Positions 45,149 to 53,276 of a stretch of DNA of 64,000 nt are shown here, piece by piece (position 1 is the first letter of the stretch; every line of letters begins with the position of its first letter). This stretch comes from Deltaproteobacteria bacterium (GTDB lineage Bacteria > Myxococcota > B64-G9): contig JAFGRB010000366.1 in NCBI GenBank assembly GCA_016935365.1, positions 28,088 to 92,087 on the forward strand, in the 5' to 3' direction. The notes under the pieces were generated by a model that made no database searches, was not told the origin of the DNA, and saw only the letters and a list, made by a program, of their open reading frames with translations. Position numbers and translations under genes: made by a program.

Positions 45149-46818
45149 AATCGGAGCTGGCTTCGCTCGCCTTTGGTGATCCGGACCTTGCACGACTGCC
45201 GCTTCTGGCTGGGAGGGTTGACGACCTCGACCAGGTGCTCTCCCACGGGCAGGCTGTAGCCCTGCAGGGGCGAGCGCTTGCCGATGGGCTTGCCGTCGAC
45301 GAGGATCTCGCACCAGGGCAGACAGGCCACGTCGAGCAGACCATGGATGGCCTCGGGCTTCTGGACGGCATCTCCTGCTCGACCTCTCACCCCAGCAGGG
45401 CCCGATCCCGAGATCCGGGTATCTGGTCGCTTGCGCCGCTTGCGAGCGGGCGGCTCATGGCTTGCGTCTCGATCCGGCTTGCCCGTGTCCAGACCGGGTT
45501 CGGCCGGCCCGGGTGCCGGTGCGGGTGCCGGCTCGCGCACCGCCACCGGCTCACTCGGAGCAGGGTCGGTGTCCACCCTGGCCGGTGGGGGCGCGGGCGC
45601 CAGGTCCCCCCGGGTCTCCTCCTGGAACAAGAAGACCAGCCAGGTAGCACCCAGCAGGCCGATCAGGACGAGCGCGCCGATCAACAGAGCCCGACTACCA
45701 CGTCCGCTCCGCCTCTCCCCCGGAAGGGCCGGACGCTCCGAGCTGAGCACCGGCTCCTCGTCCTCCATCGAGATCTCGGTATCCGACACGTATCTCGACA
45801 AGTCGTTGAAGAGGTAATCGCCCAGGTCCCTATCGGCGGCCAGCGCATCGTCGATCAGCCGGCGCTTGTTCTCCTCGTGCTCGAAGAAGACCATCCGCAT
45901 CCACTTGCCGATGGCCGCCATGTCGCCCTCGCCGGAATAGCTCTTGAGGAAGGCGCCCAGATCAGAACGCAGCGAGCCGGCCGTCTGGTAGCGCTTCTCG
46001 CGGTTGCGGGCCAGCGCCCTCGATGCTATCCGGCATAGGGCTTCTGGAACCTCCGGGTTGTAGTCGCGCGGCGACGGTGCATCCTGCTCGAGGATGGTCT
46101 TGAAGAGCGCCATCTCGCCGTCCCGCTGCGAGAAGAGCTTCCGGCCTGTCAGGCACTCCCAGAGCACCACGCCCAGCGAGAAGATGTCCGAGCGCGCATC
46201 CAGATCGCGGTTCAGCACCTGCTCGGGCGACATGTAGGAGAGCTTGCCCTTGATGACACCCGTGCGGGTCTTGAAGGAGCTCACGACCGCCTTGGCGATG
46301 CCGAAGTCCACCACTTTCACGCCGCCGTCGTACAGCACGAAGATGTTCTGCGGGCTGATGTCGCGGTGCACGATGCGCAGCGGCACACCATCGGATCCCT
46401 TTGCATCGTGGGCATGTCGCAGGCCCTCTGCGGCCTGCATGACGATCCCGGCAGCGATCTCGGGCGCCAGGTTCAGCCCGCGGCGCCGTGTGGCGACCAC
46501 CAGGCTGGCCAGGCTCTCACCCGACAAGTACTCCATGGCGATGTAGAACTGCTCGTCGACCCGGTCGACCTCGTAGATCTGGACCACGTTCGGGTGGCTG
46601 AGCTTGGCCGCGATGCGCGCCTCGTCGAGGAACATCTGGACGAAACGGCTCTCCTTGGACAGGTTGGGCAGGATGCGCTTGACGACCATCAGCTTCTCGA
46701 ATCCGCCGATGCCGCTCTGGCTCGCCAGGTAGATCTCGGCCATGCCGCCCGTGGCCAAGTGCGCGATGAGCTTGTACTTGCCGAAGCGCTTGCTCGTGAC
46801 CCGCTCTTGATCCGCCAT
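45139..46818 (-). CDS. Ser/Thr protein kinase with transmembrane helix and PEGA-like C-terminus
   Basis: A 559-residue protein. The catalytic domain is complete: glycine loop LATGGMAEIYLAS, catalytic Lys47 in VVKRIL, HRDISPQNIF and VVDFGIAK. Residues about 390-410 form a transmembrane helix (ALLIGALVLIGLLGATWLVF). The periplasmic part is Pro/Ala-rich and ends in a PEGA-like fold (DVACLPWCEILVDG, GEHLVEVVNP). ATG 46818 is preferred; an upstream TTG at 46854 would overlap the TPR gene. It is the last gene of the radical SAM operon, 32 bases after the TPR gene. Targets unknown. Confidence 0.93.
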   Translation of the reverse strand: MADQERVTSKRFGKYKLIAHLATGGMAEIYLASQSGIGGFEKLMVVKRILPNLSKESRFVQMFLDEARIAAKLSHPNVVQIYEVDRVDEQFYIAMEYLSGESLASLVVATRRRGLNLAPEIAAGIVMQAAEGLRHAHDAKGSDGVPLRIVHRDISPQNIFVLYDGGVKVVDFGIAKAVVSSFKTRTGVIKGKLSYMSPEQVLNRDLDARSDIFSLGVVLWECLTGRKLFSQRDGEMALFKTILEQDAPSPRDYNPEVPEALCRIASRALARNREKRYQTAGSLRSDLGAFLKSYSGEGDMAAIGKWMRMVFFEHEENKRRLIDDALAADRDLGDYLFNDLSRYVSDTEISMEDEEPVLSSERPALPGERRSGRGSRALLIGALVLIGLLGATWLVFLFQEETRGDLAPAPPPARVDTDPAPSEPVAVREPAPAPAPGPAEPGLDTGKPDRDASHEPPARKRRKRPDTRISGSGPAGVRGRAGDAVQKPEAIHGLLDVACLPWCEILVDGKPIGKRSPLQGYSLPVGEHLVEVVNPPSQKRQSCKVRITKGERSQLRFRL

Positions 46819-46850
46819 GGGCTCGATCTTCGGCTGTAGCCAGCAAGCTG

Positions 46851-47831
46851 TCAATTCCCGCTTGCGTTCGCCTTGAGCGCGTGCTCGGCTGCCAGCTCGT
46901 AGTAGCTCTCGGCCCGGCGCTCATCACCCCTGGCCGCTGCGTCGCCCGCCATGCACGCGAAGGCGCCAGCCAGGGCCATGTGGCCATCGGGCACGTCCGC
47001 CAGGGCGATCGACTCGCGCGCCGTCTCGATGGCCTGATCGAATCGGCCCAGGCGGGCCAGGAAGAAGGCGTGGATGTGGAGCAGGCCCGGGCAGTCGGGT
47101 GACAGCTCGCGCGCCCGGCGGATCGTCTGCTCGGCCTCCGCAGTCCAGCCCAACCCGTCCAGGGCCAGCGCCCGTGCCTCGAGGGCGTCCACCCTGTTCT
47201 TGGGATGGCGCGCCGTGCGAAGGACGAGATCGGAGACCTCGATCGCCCGCCGCCACTGCTTTCGCAGCTGGTGCAGGTAGAGCCCGAGCCCCAGACCGTC
47301 GATCGAAGCAGGGCGCAGGCGCTCGAGCCGGTCGAGGACGCCCGCTGCAGCACCGAGGTCTCCCGCATGGCAGTGGAGATAGCCAGACAGCAGCCAGGCC
47401 TCGTAGCACGCCGGATCCATCTGCAGGGCCCGCTCGAGCTGCTGTCTCGACGCGGCCAGAGCCCGGGGATCGAAGCGTCCGGCGCTCGCGTATCCGCGCT
47501 TGTAGATCACTCGAGCCAGAGCCACTCTGGCCAGAGGCTCCTCAGGCCGAGCGGCAAGCAGATCGCGCGCCAGCGTCTCGGCCCGGTCGAGATCGGCCTG
47601 GCTGAACGTGTTCCTGTCGAGGATAGACATGGCACGCGCATAGCGCGGGTCGAAGCTGGCCTTGTCCCGGCCGGCGCTACCGTATGGCGGCAGGTCGAGA
47701 GCCGCGCCGACCAGGGGCGGTGGTTCGGGGACGGCGGCCGGAGACAGCTCCTCGCGCTCGTGCGGCAGTTCGGGAGACTCGCAGGCCCAGGCGAGCAGGA
47801 TTGCGGGCACAGCCTTGGCCCAGGCGGGCAT
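46851..47831 (-). CDS. TPR lipoprotein
   Basis: A 326-residue lipoprotein (signal MPAWAKAVPAILLAWAC). TPR-like helical pairs run through most of the protein: LARVIYKRGYASAGRFDPRA, LLSGYLHCHAGDLGAAAG, IHAFFLARLGRFDQAIETAR and SYYELAAEHALKANA. TPR lipoproteins usually act as scaffolds for other envelope proteins. Its ATG at 47831 overlaps the stop of the 8-Cys repeat gene (TGATG), so the two are translationally coupled, which suggests the proteins work together. Confidence 0.85.
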   Translation of the reverse strand: MPAWAKAVPAILLAWACESPELPHEREELSPAAVPEPPPLVGAALDLPPYGSAGRDKASFDPRYARAMSILDRNTFSQADLDRAETLARDLLAARPEEPLARVALARVIYKRGYASAGRFDPRALAASRQQLERALQMDPACYEAWLLSGYLHCHAGDLGAAAGVLDRLERLRPASIDGLGLGLYLHQLRKQWRRAIEVSDLVLRTARHPKNRVDALEARALALDGLGWTAEAEQTIRRARELSPDCPGLLHIHAFFLARLGRFDQAIETARESIALADVPDGHMALAGAFACMAGDAAARGDERRAESYYELAAEHALKANASGN

Positions 47832-48901
47832 CACGGGATGGGCTCACCGTCGACGATGCCGTACTCGCAGCCGCAGAAGTTCTCCGCCTCGTCCGCGTCG
47901 CAACCCGTGGAGGTCCAGCCCTCCCCGTAGACCTCCTCGCACCAGTCCTGGCAGTCCCAGGAGGTCCAGGAGTAGGCGTCCTGGTCGCAGACCAGGATCG
48001 TCTCCTCGCCCTGGCAGATGAAGTCGCCGGGCGTGCAGGAGGGCATGTCGCCGTCGATGATCCCGTACTCGCACTGGCAGGCCTCGCGCGCCTCGTCATC
48101 GCAGCCGAGCGAGTAGTAGTCTGCACCGTGGGTCTCGCGGCAGTACTCGTCACAGCTCATGTCCGTCCAGGAGATCCCGTCGTCGTTGCACACCTGGACA
48201 TCGCGCTCGGAGATGCAGTGGAGATCGCCCGGCGTGCACATGGCCACGATGCCCGGAGTCACGTCGTACTCGCACTGGCAGGGATCGGCAGCCTCGGAAT
48301 CGCAGCCTCGCGAGAAGGACCATTCGCCGTACATCTCTCGGCAGTAATCGTCGCAGTCCCGGCTCGTGGCCCACCAGTAGTCCTCGCATACCTGGAGCGT
48401 GTCATCGTCGAGACAGCGGAGATCTCCGGGCGTGCACTCGACCATCTCGCCGATGATGATGTCGTAACGGCACTGGCAAGGATCCTCGGCGTCTGCGGAG
48501 CAGCCGAGCGAGTAAGCCTCCGGGCCGAGGGTTTCCCGGCAGTATGCATCGCAGTCGAAGCCGGTCCAGCTCTCGCCGTCCGGATCGCAGAACAGGACGG
48601 TCGAGCCCTCGCAGCGCACGCTCCCGGGCAAGCAGTCGCCGTCCGGGCCCGGCGACCCACCGCAAATCTCCTGCCCGCGGTTGTCGACGGTGCAGTAGTT
48701 GCTCCTGTAGTCCGCACACGCCAGCATGCTCAGCGCGAGCAGGGCGCACAGAAGCAAGGCCAGAAGCACGGTCAGCGGATCGGCTCGCCGCGCTTCCTCC
48801 CCTTCCTCGGCTTGAGCCGGCATCGAGCGGCAGCTCGCGGATGGGTATTTCGCGCCTGTGTATTGCTTCACAGGCGTCACCTGGAATCTGTCCGTACTCA
48901 T
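47831..48901 (-). CDS. exported protein with four 8-cysteine repeats and an N-terminal leader; candidate radical SAM substrate
   Basis: A 356-residue protein. Residues 1-43 are a polar leader (TPVKQYTGAKYPS within it). Residues 43-61 are hydrophobic, then Cys62 in SMLAC, a poor but possible lipobox. From Cys90 to the end lie four units of 66-67 residues with the spacing C-x6-C-x7/8-C-x10/11-C-x3-C-x12-C-x7/8-C-x-C, 32 cysteines, with conserved SWTxxxCDxYC cores and CQCEY ends. The ATG at 48901 has AGGAG 7 bases upstream, so the leader is really translated. It starts 22 bases after the radical SAM gene. A precursor for modification is inference. Confidence 0.87.
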   Translation of the reverse strand: MSTDRFQVTPVKQYTGAKYPSASCRSMPAQAEEGEEARRADPLTVLLALLLCALLALSMLACADYRSNYCTVDNRGQEICGGSPGPDGDCLPGSVRCEGSTVLFCDPDGESWTGFDCDAYCRETLGPEAYSLGCSADAEDPCQCRYDIIIGEMVECTPGDLRCLDDDTLQVCEDYWWATSRDCDDYCREMYGEWSFSRGCDSEAADPCQCEYDVTPGIVAMCTPGDLHCISERDVQVCNDDGISWTDMSCDEYCRETHGADYYSLGCDDEAREACQCEYGIIDGDMPSCTPGDFICQGEETILVCDQDAYSWTSWDCQDWCEEVYGEGWTSTGCDADEAENFCGCEYGIVDGEPIP

Positions 48902-48923
48902 GCTCGCTCTCCTCTCGGGATCC

Positions 48924-50063
48924 TCAATCCACCCTGTATTCGAAGCGCATCTCGAATTCTCGGTAGTGCTTCTGCAGGAAGTGTCGATTGCGCTCGTTCC
49001 ACATCTCGTTGCCCAGCTCGTCGACGATGGGGATCAGCATGCGCTCGTGGGCGCAGAGGATGCCCGGCACGGTCGTGATGTCGCCCGTGGTCTGCCAGTT
49101 CATGCAGCCGCAGAAGTTCGCACACCGGCCCAGCAGGGCGCAGCCCTCGCACTGCTCGCGCGGGCGGAGGTTGCGCTGGATGAGCGCCTCTCGCCGGCTC
49201 GTGAACCCGCTATCCACGTGGCCGATGCAGTAGTCTTCGGCGTCCGGCTTGTCCGAGACGAACTGCACGCAGGGGAAGATCCGCCCATCGGGTGCCACCG
49301 ATACCTTGCGGGCTCCGAAATCGCATGTCTGGCCGAGCTGCACCGGGCTATCGGCGTGGCTTGCGAGCTTGTCGTCGAAGAGACTGAAATGGAAGTACTC
49401 TCCGGAGCGGGCTTTCTCCAGGTAGAATTCCGCCAGCTGCCGGTAGCTGCGCTCGAGCCGCTGCAGCAGCTGCGGGGTCCAGTCCGGGTGCGTGTAATCC
49501 GGCTGGTGGGCGAAGTAGCGCAAGCCCTTCTCCCACATGTACTCGATCGAGTCCCGGAGCCTATCGACCGTGGGCGGCGTGACCACGCTGGTCACCACCG
49601 CGTAGGGGTTGTACTCGAGCATCATCGCCAGCTTTGCATCCAGCTCGTCGAAGCTGCCCCGCCCATCCGGAAAGATGCGCTGGGCATCGTGGGCCTCTCG
49701 GTCACCGTCCAGAGACACCGCGAAGTAGACCGCGTGCTGGCGACAGAAACGCAGGCGCTCCTCGGTGAACAGCGTGCCGTTGGTCGAGAGGCGAAAGCAG
49801 GCTTTCTTGCCCAGCTCGGCGCCGCGTCTCTCGGCGAAATCGACCAGCTGAACGATCTCGTCGAACATCAACAAGGGCTCCCCCCCGAAGAACGACACGC
49901 AGAAGGAACCGTCTCCGAGCCCGGCCACCAGGTCGATCGCCTTGCGGCCCGTCTCGAGGCTCATGCGCTCGTGGGACTGCCTGGGCGCATAGCAGTAGCG
50001 GCAGCGCAGGTTGCAGGCCAGCGTCAGGTGCAGGATGACCTTCACGAGCCAGGACTGGAGCAA
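48924..50063 (-). CDS. radical SAM/SPASM protein-modifying enzyme
   Basis: A 379-residue protein. The [4Fe-4S] cluster motif CxxxCxxC is Cys17, 21, 24 in LACNLRCRYCY, followed by FFGGEPLL (SAM-binding GGE) and FRLSTNGTL. The C-terminal 110 residues are a SPASM domain with Cys clusters (QTCDFG, GRIFPCVQF, CEGCALLGRCANFCGC, ILCAHE). SPASM radical SAM enzymes modify peptides or proteins, for example anaerobic sulfatase maturases and RiPP maturases. The start is uncertain: TTG 50063 or GTG 50045, neither with a good ribosome site. The gene precedes the 8-Cys repeat gene by 22 bases, so that protein is the obvious substrate candidate. Confidence 0.9.
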   Translation of the reverse strand: MLQSWLVKVILHLTLACNLRCRYCYAPRQSHERMSLETGRKAIDLVAGLGDGSFCVSFFGGEPLLMFDEIVQLVDFAERRGAELGKKACFRLSTNGTLFTEERLRFCRQHAVYFAVSLDGDREAHDAQRIFPDGRGSFDELDAKLAMMLEYNPYAVVTSVVTPPTVDRLRDSIEYMWEKGLRYFAHQPDYTHPDWTPQLLQRLERSYRQLAEFYLEKARSGEYFHFSLFDDKLASHADSPVQLGQTCDFGARKVSVAPDGRIFPCVQFVSDKPDAEDYCIGHVDSGFTSRREALIQRNLRPREQCEGCALLGRCANFCGCMNWQTTGDITTVPGILCAHERMLIPIVDELGNEMWNERNRHFLQKHYREFEMRFEYRVD

Positions 50064-50139
50064 GGGTTGTGCCAGATGCGATCCGAGACAAGTGATTGTT
50101 ATTTTGTAGCTTTCCTGGCTGGTTCAGGTGTGCCCGCAA

Positions 50140-51024
50140 TCAGAGATCTGTTGCGTCGTCAGAATTTCGTAGGCCTGCCCTCAGCGCACCGATCCGCTGG
50201 CCGAGCCGGATCGGCCTGTCCATCTCGGGCAGGGACAGATCGACGCGATCTCGCTCGAAGAGCAGCACGACGGTCGAGCCCATCTCGAACACCCCGACCT
50301 CGTCCCCCTTGGCCAAGGAAACGCTCCGCTCGAAATGCAGGCGGGTCGGGCCGACACCTGGTCGGTTGGACACGAACTCGTGGAAGCTCAGTGCGATGTA
50401 GCCGACGCAGTGGGCGCCCACCAGCACCACGGCCATCTTGCCCGCCGGGCTATCGGCGTAGACCACGACCCGCTCGTTGTGCGTGTAGAGCTGGGCATTC
50501 CAGCGAATGCTGGGCGGGTTGACGGGCAGCAGGACGCCCGGCATGTATCCGATGCCCGTGACCTCCATGTCCAACGGCGCATGCACCCTGTGGTAGTCGC
50601 TAGGGCTCAAGTACAAGGTGGCGTAGCCGCCGCCGATGAAGCGACGGGCCATGGGCCCATCGCGCAAGAGGTTGAACAGGGTGTACTCGCAGCCCTTGAC
50701 CTGCAGGAGTCGGTCGTGATCGCACTCTCCACAGGCGTGCACCTTGCCGTCCACGGGGCTGACCAGGATCCGCGGATCTCGATCCACCGGCCGAACCCCC
50801 GGCTTCAATCTGCGGGTGAAGAAGGCGTTCAGCGTCGGATAGCCGCTCGGCGCCATCTCGGCCTCCGAGACGGTCACACCGAACGCGCGCGCATATGGAC
50901 CGATGAGGTGTCTCGATGCGCCCGTACGCGAGAATCGTCCCCAGACCCGCGAGACGAGATTGGTCGGCAGAAGCCTGAATCCTCGGTTGAGCAAGCGGCC
51001 GGTCATCTCCAGGGGCATGATCAT
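50140..51024 (-). CDS. psd: phosphatidylserine decarboxylase
   Basis: A 294-residue protein. It has the LGST-type self-cleavage site, here FEMGSTVVLLFE near residue 250, that yields the pyruvoyl group. VSPVDGKV, YLSPSDYHRVHAP and the NERVVVY segment are family motifs. It makes phosphatidylethanolamine at the inner membrane. ATG 51024 has GAGAGG upstream; a GTG at 51030 is an alternative. It lies 76 bases upstream of the radical SAM gene on the same strand and could be in its transcript, though a biological link is doubtful. Confidence 0.93.
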   Translation of the reverse strand: MIMPLEMTGRLLNRGFRLLPTNLVSRVWGRFSRTGASRHLIGPYARAFGVTVSEAEMAPSGYPTLNAFFTRRLKPGVRPVDRDPRILVSPVDGKVHACGECDHDRLLQVKGCEYTLFNLLRDGPMARRFIGGGYATLYLSPSDYHRVHAPLDMEVTGIGYMPGVLLPVNPPSIRWNAQLYTHNERVVVYADSPAGKMAVVLVGAHCVGYIALSFHEFVSNRPGVGPTRLHFERSVSLAKGDEVGVFEMGSTVVLLFERDRVDLSLPEMDRPIRLGQRIGALRAGLRNSDDATDL

Positions 51025-51144
51025 GGGCACCTCTCCGCAGACGGTCCGAGGTTAACACTCGCACCCGCCCGGGGCAAGCAGCAAGAATGCCAGTCTTGAC
51101 ACCGCGCGGGCTTCGTGCTCCTGTGAGCCGCACAGGCTGGCCAG

Positions 51145-52710
51145 ATGTCACGCATCTCCATCTCCATCAAGTACTCTCTTCTCATTCTCTTCACGGTCCT
51201 GGCCACATCGGGTCTGCTGTTTTGGTTTTTTGCCGATCTCCTCCACCAGGAAGTGGAGGACCAGCTACACAAGCGCGGCGATGCCATGGTGAGCCAGATG
51301 GCTTACTCCGCCAGCTCTCTGCTGCTCGCCAGGGACGACGCCAAGCTGCAAGCTGTCGTCAACAAGGCGCGTGAGGACCCGGACATCGTCTCCTTGTCGG
51401 TCATCAACGTGGACAACAAGGTCGTGGCCGACAGCGAGCCGAGCCGGATCGGTACGGAGTTTTTCGATCCTCACGTCCCGATCGGCCAGAGCAAATGCAT
51501 GGGTTTTCACCACGACACGGGGCGAAATCGATTCGTGTTCATGCAGCGCTCGTCTTTCAGCGACACCCCGGTCGGTTGTGTGATCGTCCAGCTCAGCGGA
51601 GAGGTCTTGACCAAGGCCGTCGCGGGTGCCACTTCGAGGGTGCTGCTCATCACGGCCCTGATTGCCATGACGGTCATCCTGCTGAGCTTCTTGACTCTGA
51701 GACGTACGCTACGACCGCTGGCCCGGGTCATCGAGGGCACTCGAAAGATCTCAGCCGGCGACTTCTCGACTCGCCTCGAACTGCGATCCAAGGACGAGAT
51801 CGGCGATCTGGCCGAGTCCTTCAACACCATGGCTGCCCGGACGCAGCTCTTCTTCCGATACGTGGACAAGTTCATCGCAGAGCGCCTCTCTCACGACGAG
51901 ACGCTGGTCCAACCCGGCGGCCAGCTCAAGCAGATATCGGTCCTCTTTGGTGACATGCGCGATTTCACGGCCATGTCCAACCGCATGCCGCCCTCGGACG
52001 TGGTTCACATCCTCAACACGTACTTCGATCTCTTCTTCCAGCTCGTGCACCACTTTTCCGGAGTCGTGGACAAGACCATGGGCGACGCCATCATGGCCTT
52101 CTTCGAGGCGTTCGAGACGAAGGAGACCGGGCATTCCGAGCGGGCCACCCTGGCCGCGGTGGCCATGAGCGCCGCCGTGTCGGTGATGAAGGAAACCATC
52201 CGCGCGGCCGCCGAGCACGCCATTCCACTGCGCGTCGACCCGTGCAGCTTCGGCTTCTCAGTGGCCACCGGAAGGCTGATCGTCGGCAACATCGGCACCG
52301 AAGAGCACATGGACTACACGGTCTGCGGGCCTGCGGTCAACCTCGCTTCCAGGCTCCAGCAGGACACGGGCCACGGTGAGATCATCCTTGATCGATTCAC
52401 CGCCATGGACGTCGAGCACATCATCCTGTCCCGGGAGATGCAGCGGGTGCAGCCAAAGGGATTCTCGGCCACCCAGGCCGTCACACCTTACAGGGTCGTC
52501 GGCATCCGAGAGGTCGAGCTGGCCAGGCTACGCCAGCTCATGCGCCGGTTATTCACCAAGCAGTTCTTCCTTGCGAGACTCGTCAGCAAGCACGAGCCAG
52601 GAGGCAGAGCCATCGACGAGGCGACCCGCAAGGTCATGGCCTTCAAGTGCTACGAGATCGCATCCGACCTGATCGAGCGCCAGACACCCGATTTCCTGGA
52701 TCGCCGGTAG
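51145..52710 (+). CDS. membrane adenylate/guanylate cyclase with extracytoplasmic sensor and HAMP
   Basis: A 521-residue protein. Two helices (about 10-30 and 165-185) bracket a sensor domain of about 130 residues with a Cys/His-containing segment (KCMGFHHDTGRNRF). A HAMP linker follows, then a class III cyclase domain with FGDMRDFT and KTMGDAIMAFF supplying the two metal-binding Asp, and NIGTEEHMDYTVCGPAVNLASRL. The C-terminal 90 residues are extra. It should make cAMP (or cGMP) in response to a periplasmic signal. It is divergent from psd and next to the receiver and kinase genes. Confidence 0.92.
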   Translation: MSRISISIKYSLLILFTVLATSGLLFWFFADLLHQEVEDQLHKRGDAMVSQMAYSASSLLLARDDAKLQAVVNKAREDPDIVSLSVINVDNKVVADSEPSRIGTEFFDPHVPIGQSKCMGFHHDTGRNRFVFMQRSSFSDTPVGCVIVQLSGEVLTKAVAGATSRVLLITALIAMTVILLSFLTLRRTLRPLARVIEGTRKISAGDFSTRLELRSKDEIGDLAESFNTMAARTQLFFRYVDKFIAERLSHDETLVQPGGQLKQISVLFGDMRDFTAMSNRMPPSDVVHILNTYFDLFFQLVHHFSGVVDKTMGDAIMAFFEAFETKETGHSERATLAAVAMSAAVSVMKETIRAAAEHAIPLRVDPCSFGFSVATGRLIVGNIGTEEHMDYTVCGPAVNLASRLQQDTGHGEIILDRFTAMDVEHIILSREMQRVQPKGFSATQAVTPYRVVGIREVELARLRQLMRRLFTKQFFLARLVSKHEPGGRAIDEATRKVMAFKCYEIASDLIERQTPDFLDRR

Positions 52711-52723
52711 TCCCGGCTGGAGC

Positions 52724-53098
52724 TCAGGCGGTGATCCGGCGCAGGATCTCCAGCATGCGCTCCGGTCCCTCGCTCGCCCGTTCCCATGCCTGCGCTCCGC
52801 TCTGCTGGCCCAGCTCGTCCAGATCGGAGATGCCGTCCGGAAAGACGACCAAGACCGGGCAGGACTCGGGCTGCTGAAGCATCTCGCAGATGGCTTTCGA
52901 CTCCTCCAAGGTCCAGTCCACGATGGCCGCAGCTGGCCTCCCCTCCTGCATGTGCTTCTCGGCCTGCTCCAGGCCTGCACATGCGAGTGGCCGGTAGCCG
53001 AAGCCTTCCAGGACGATGGCCAGTAAATCGAAAAACTCGCTCCGTCCGTAGGCCAGCAAAATGCTGGGCTCGGGTGTGGCCTCGTATGCCTGGATCAT
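52724..53098 (-). CDS. degenerate receiver domain protein
   Basis: A 124-residue protein with the length and helix/strand rhythm of a response-regulator receiver. The phosphoacceptor position is kept (Asp61 in AIVDWTLEE), but the acidic pair near the N-terminus is YG (SILLAYGRSE), the Thr/Ser is Phe (VLVVFPDG) and the conserved Lys is not recognisable. It would not be phosphorylated efficiently and probably acts as a protein-binding module. Stand-alone, no output domain. A promoter-like -10 box lies directly ahead of the ATG. Confidence 0.7.
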   Translation of the reverse strand: MIQAYEATPEPSILLAYGRSEFFDLLAIVLEGFGYRPLACAGLEQAEKHMQEGRPAAAIVDWTLEESKAICEMLQQPESCPVLVVFPDGISDLDELGQQSGAQAWERASEGPERMLEILRRITA

Positions 53099-53106
53099 GG
53101 ACCGGC

Positions 53107-53135
53107 AGGTTAGCGATCGGCGTTGGCGCGGTCAA
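53107..53135 (-). promoter_or_regulatory. possible promoter of the receiver gene, near-leaderless
   Basis: On the minus strand TTGACC (53135-53130), 17 bases, TAACCT (53112-53107). The -10 box is 8 bases ahead of the ATG at 53098, with no ribosome site. Confidence 0.38.
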
Positions 53136-53206
53136 GACAATCCGCACTGCAACCCGGAACGGCCCGGTATCATGACCCTTGTCGCAACGATGAGATCGGC
53201 GCTTTC

Positions 53207-53236
53207 TTGACAGCCCGAGACAAGGCCACCTAAGCT
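53207..53236 (+). promoter_or_regulatory. possible promoter of the histidine kinase gene
   Basis: TTGACA (53207-53212), 18 bases, TAAGCT (53231-53236). The -35 box is perfect; the -10 box is weak. The ATG is 40 bases further. Confidence 0.5.
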
Positions 53237-53276
53237 TAACTCAGATGCGCCCCTCCCTGATGGTTCGCGACCCGTG

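Noticed and set aside
48924..50063. Radical SAM enzyme as a plain anaerobic sulfatase maturase
   Set aside because: No sulfatase is present in the window and the SPASM neighbour is the repeat protein, though without a family search this is not excluded.
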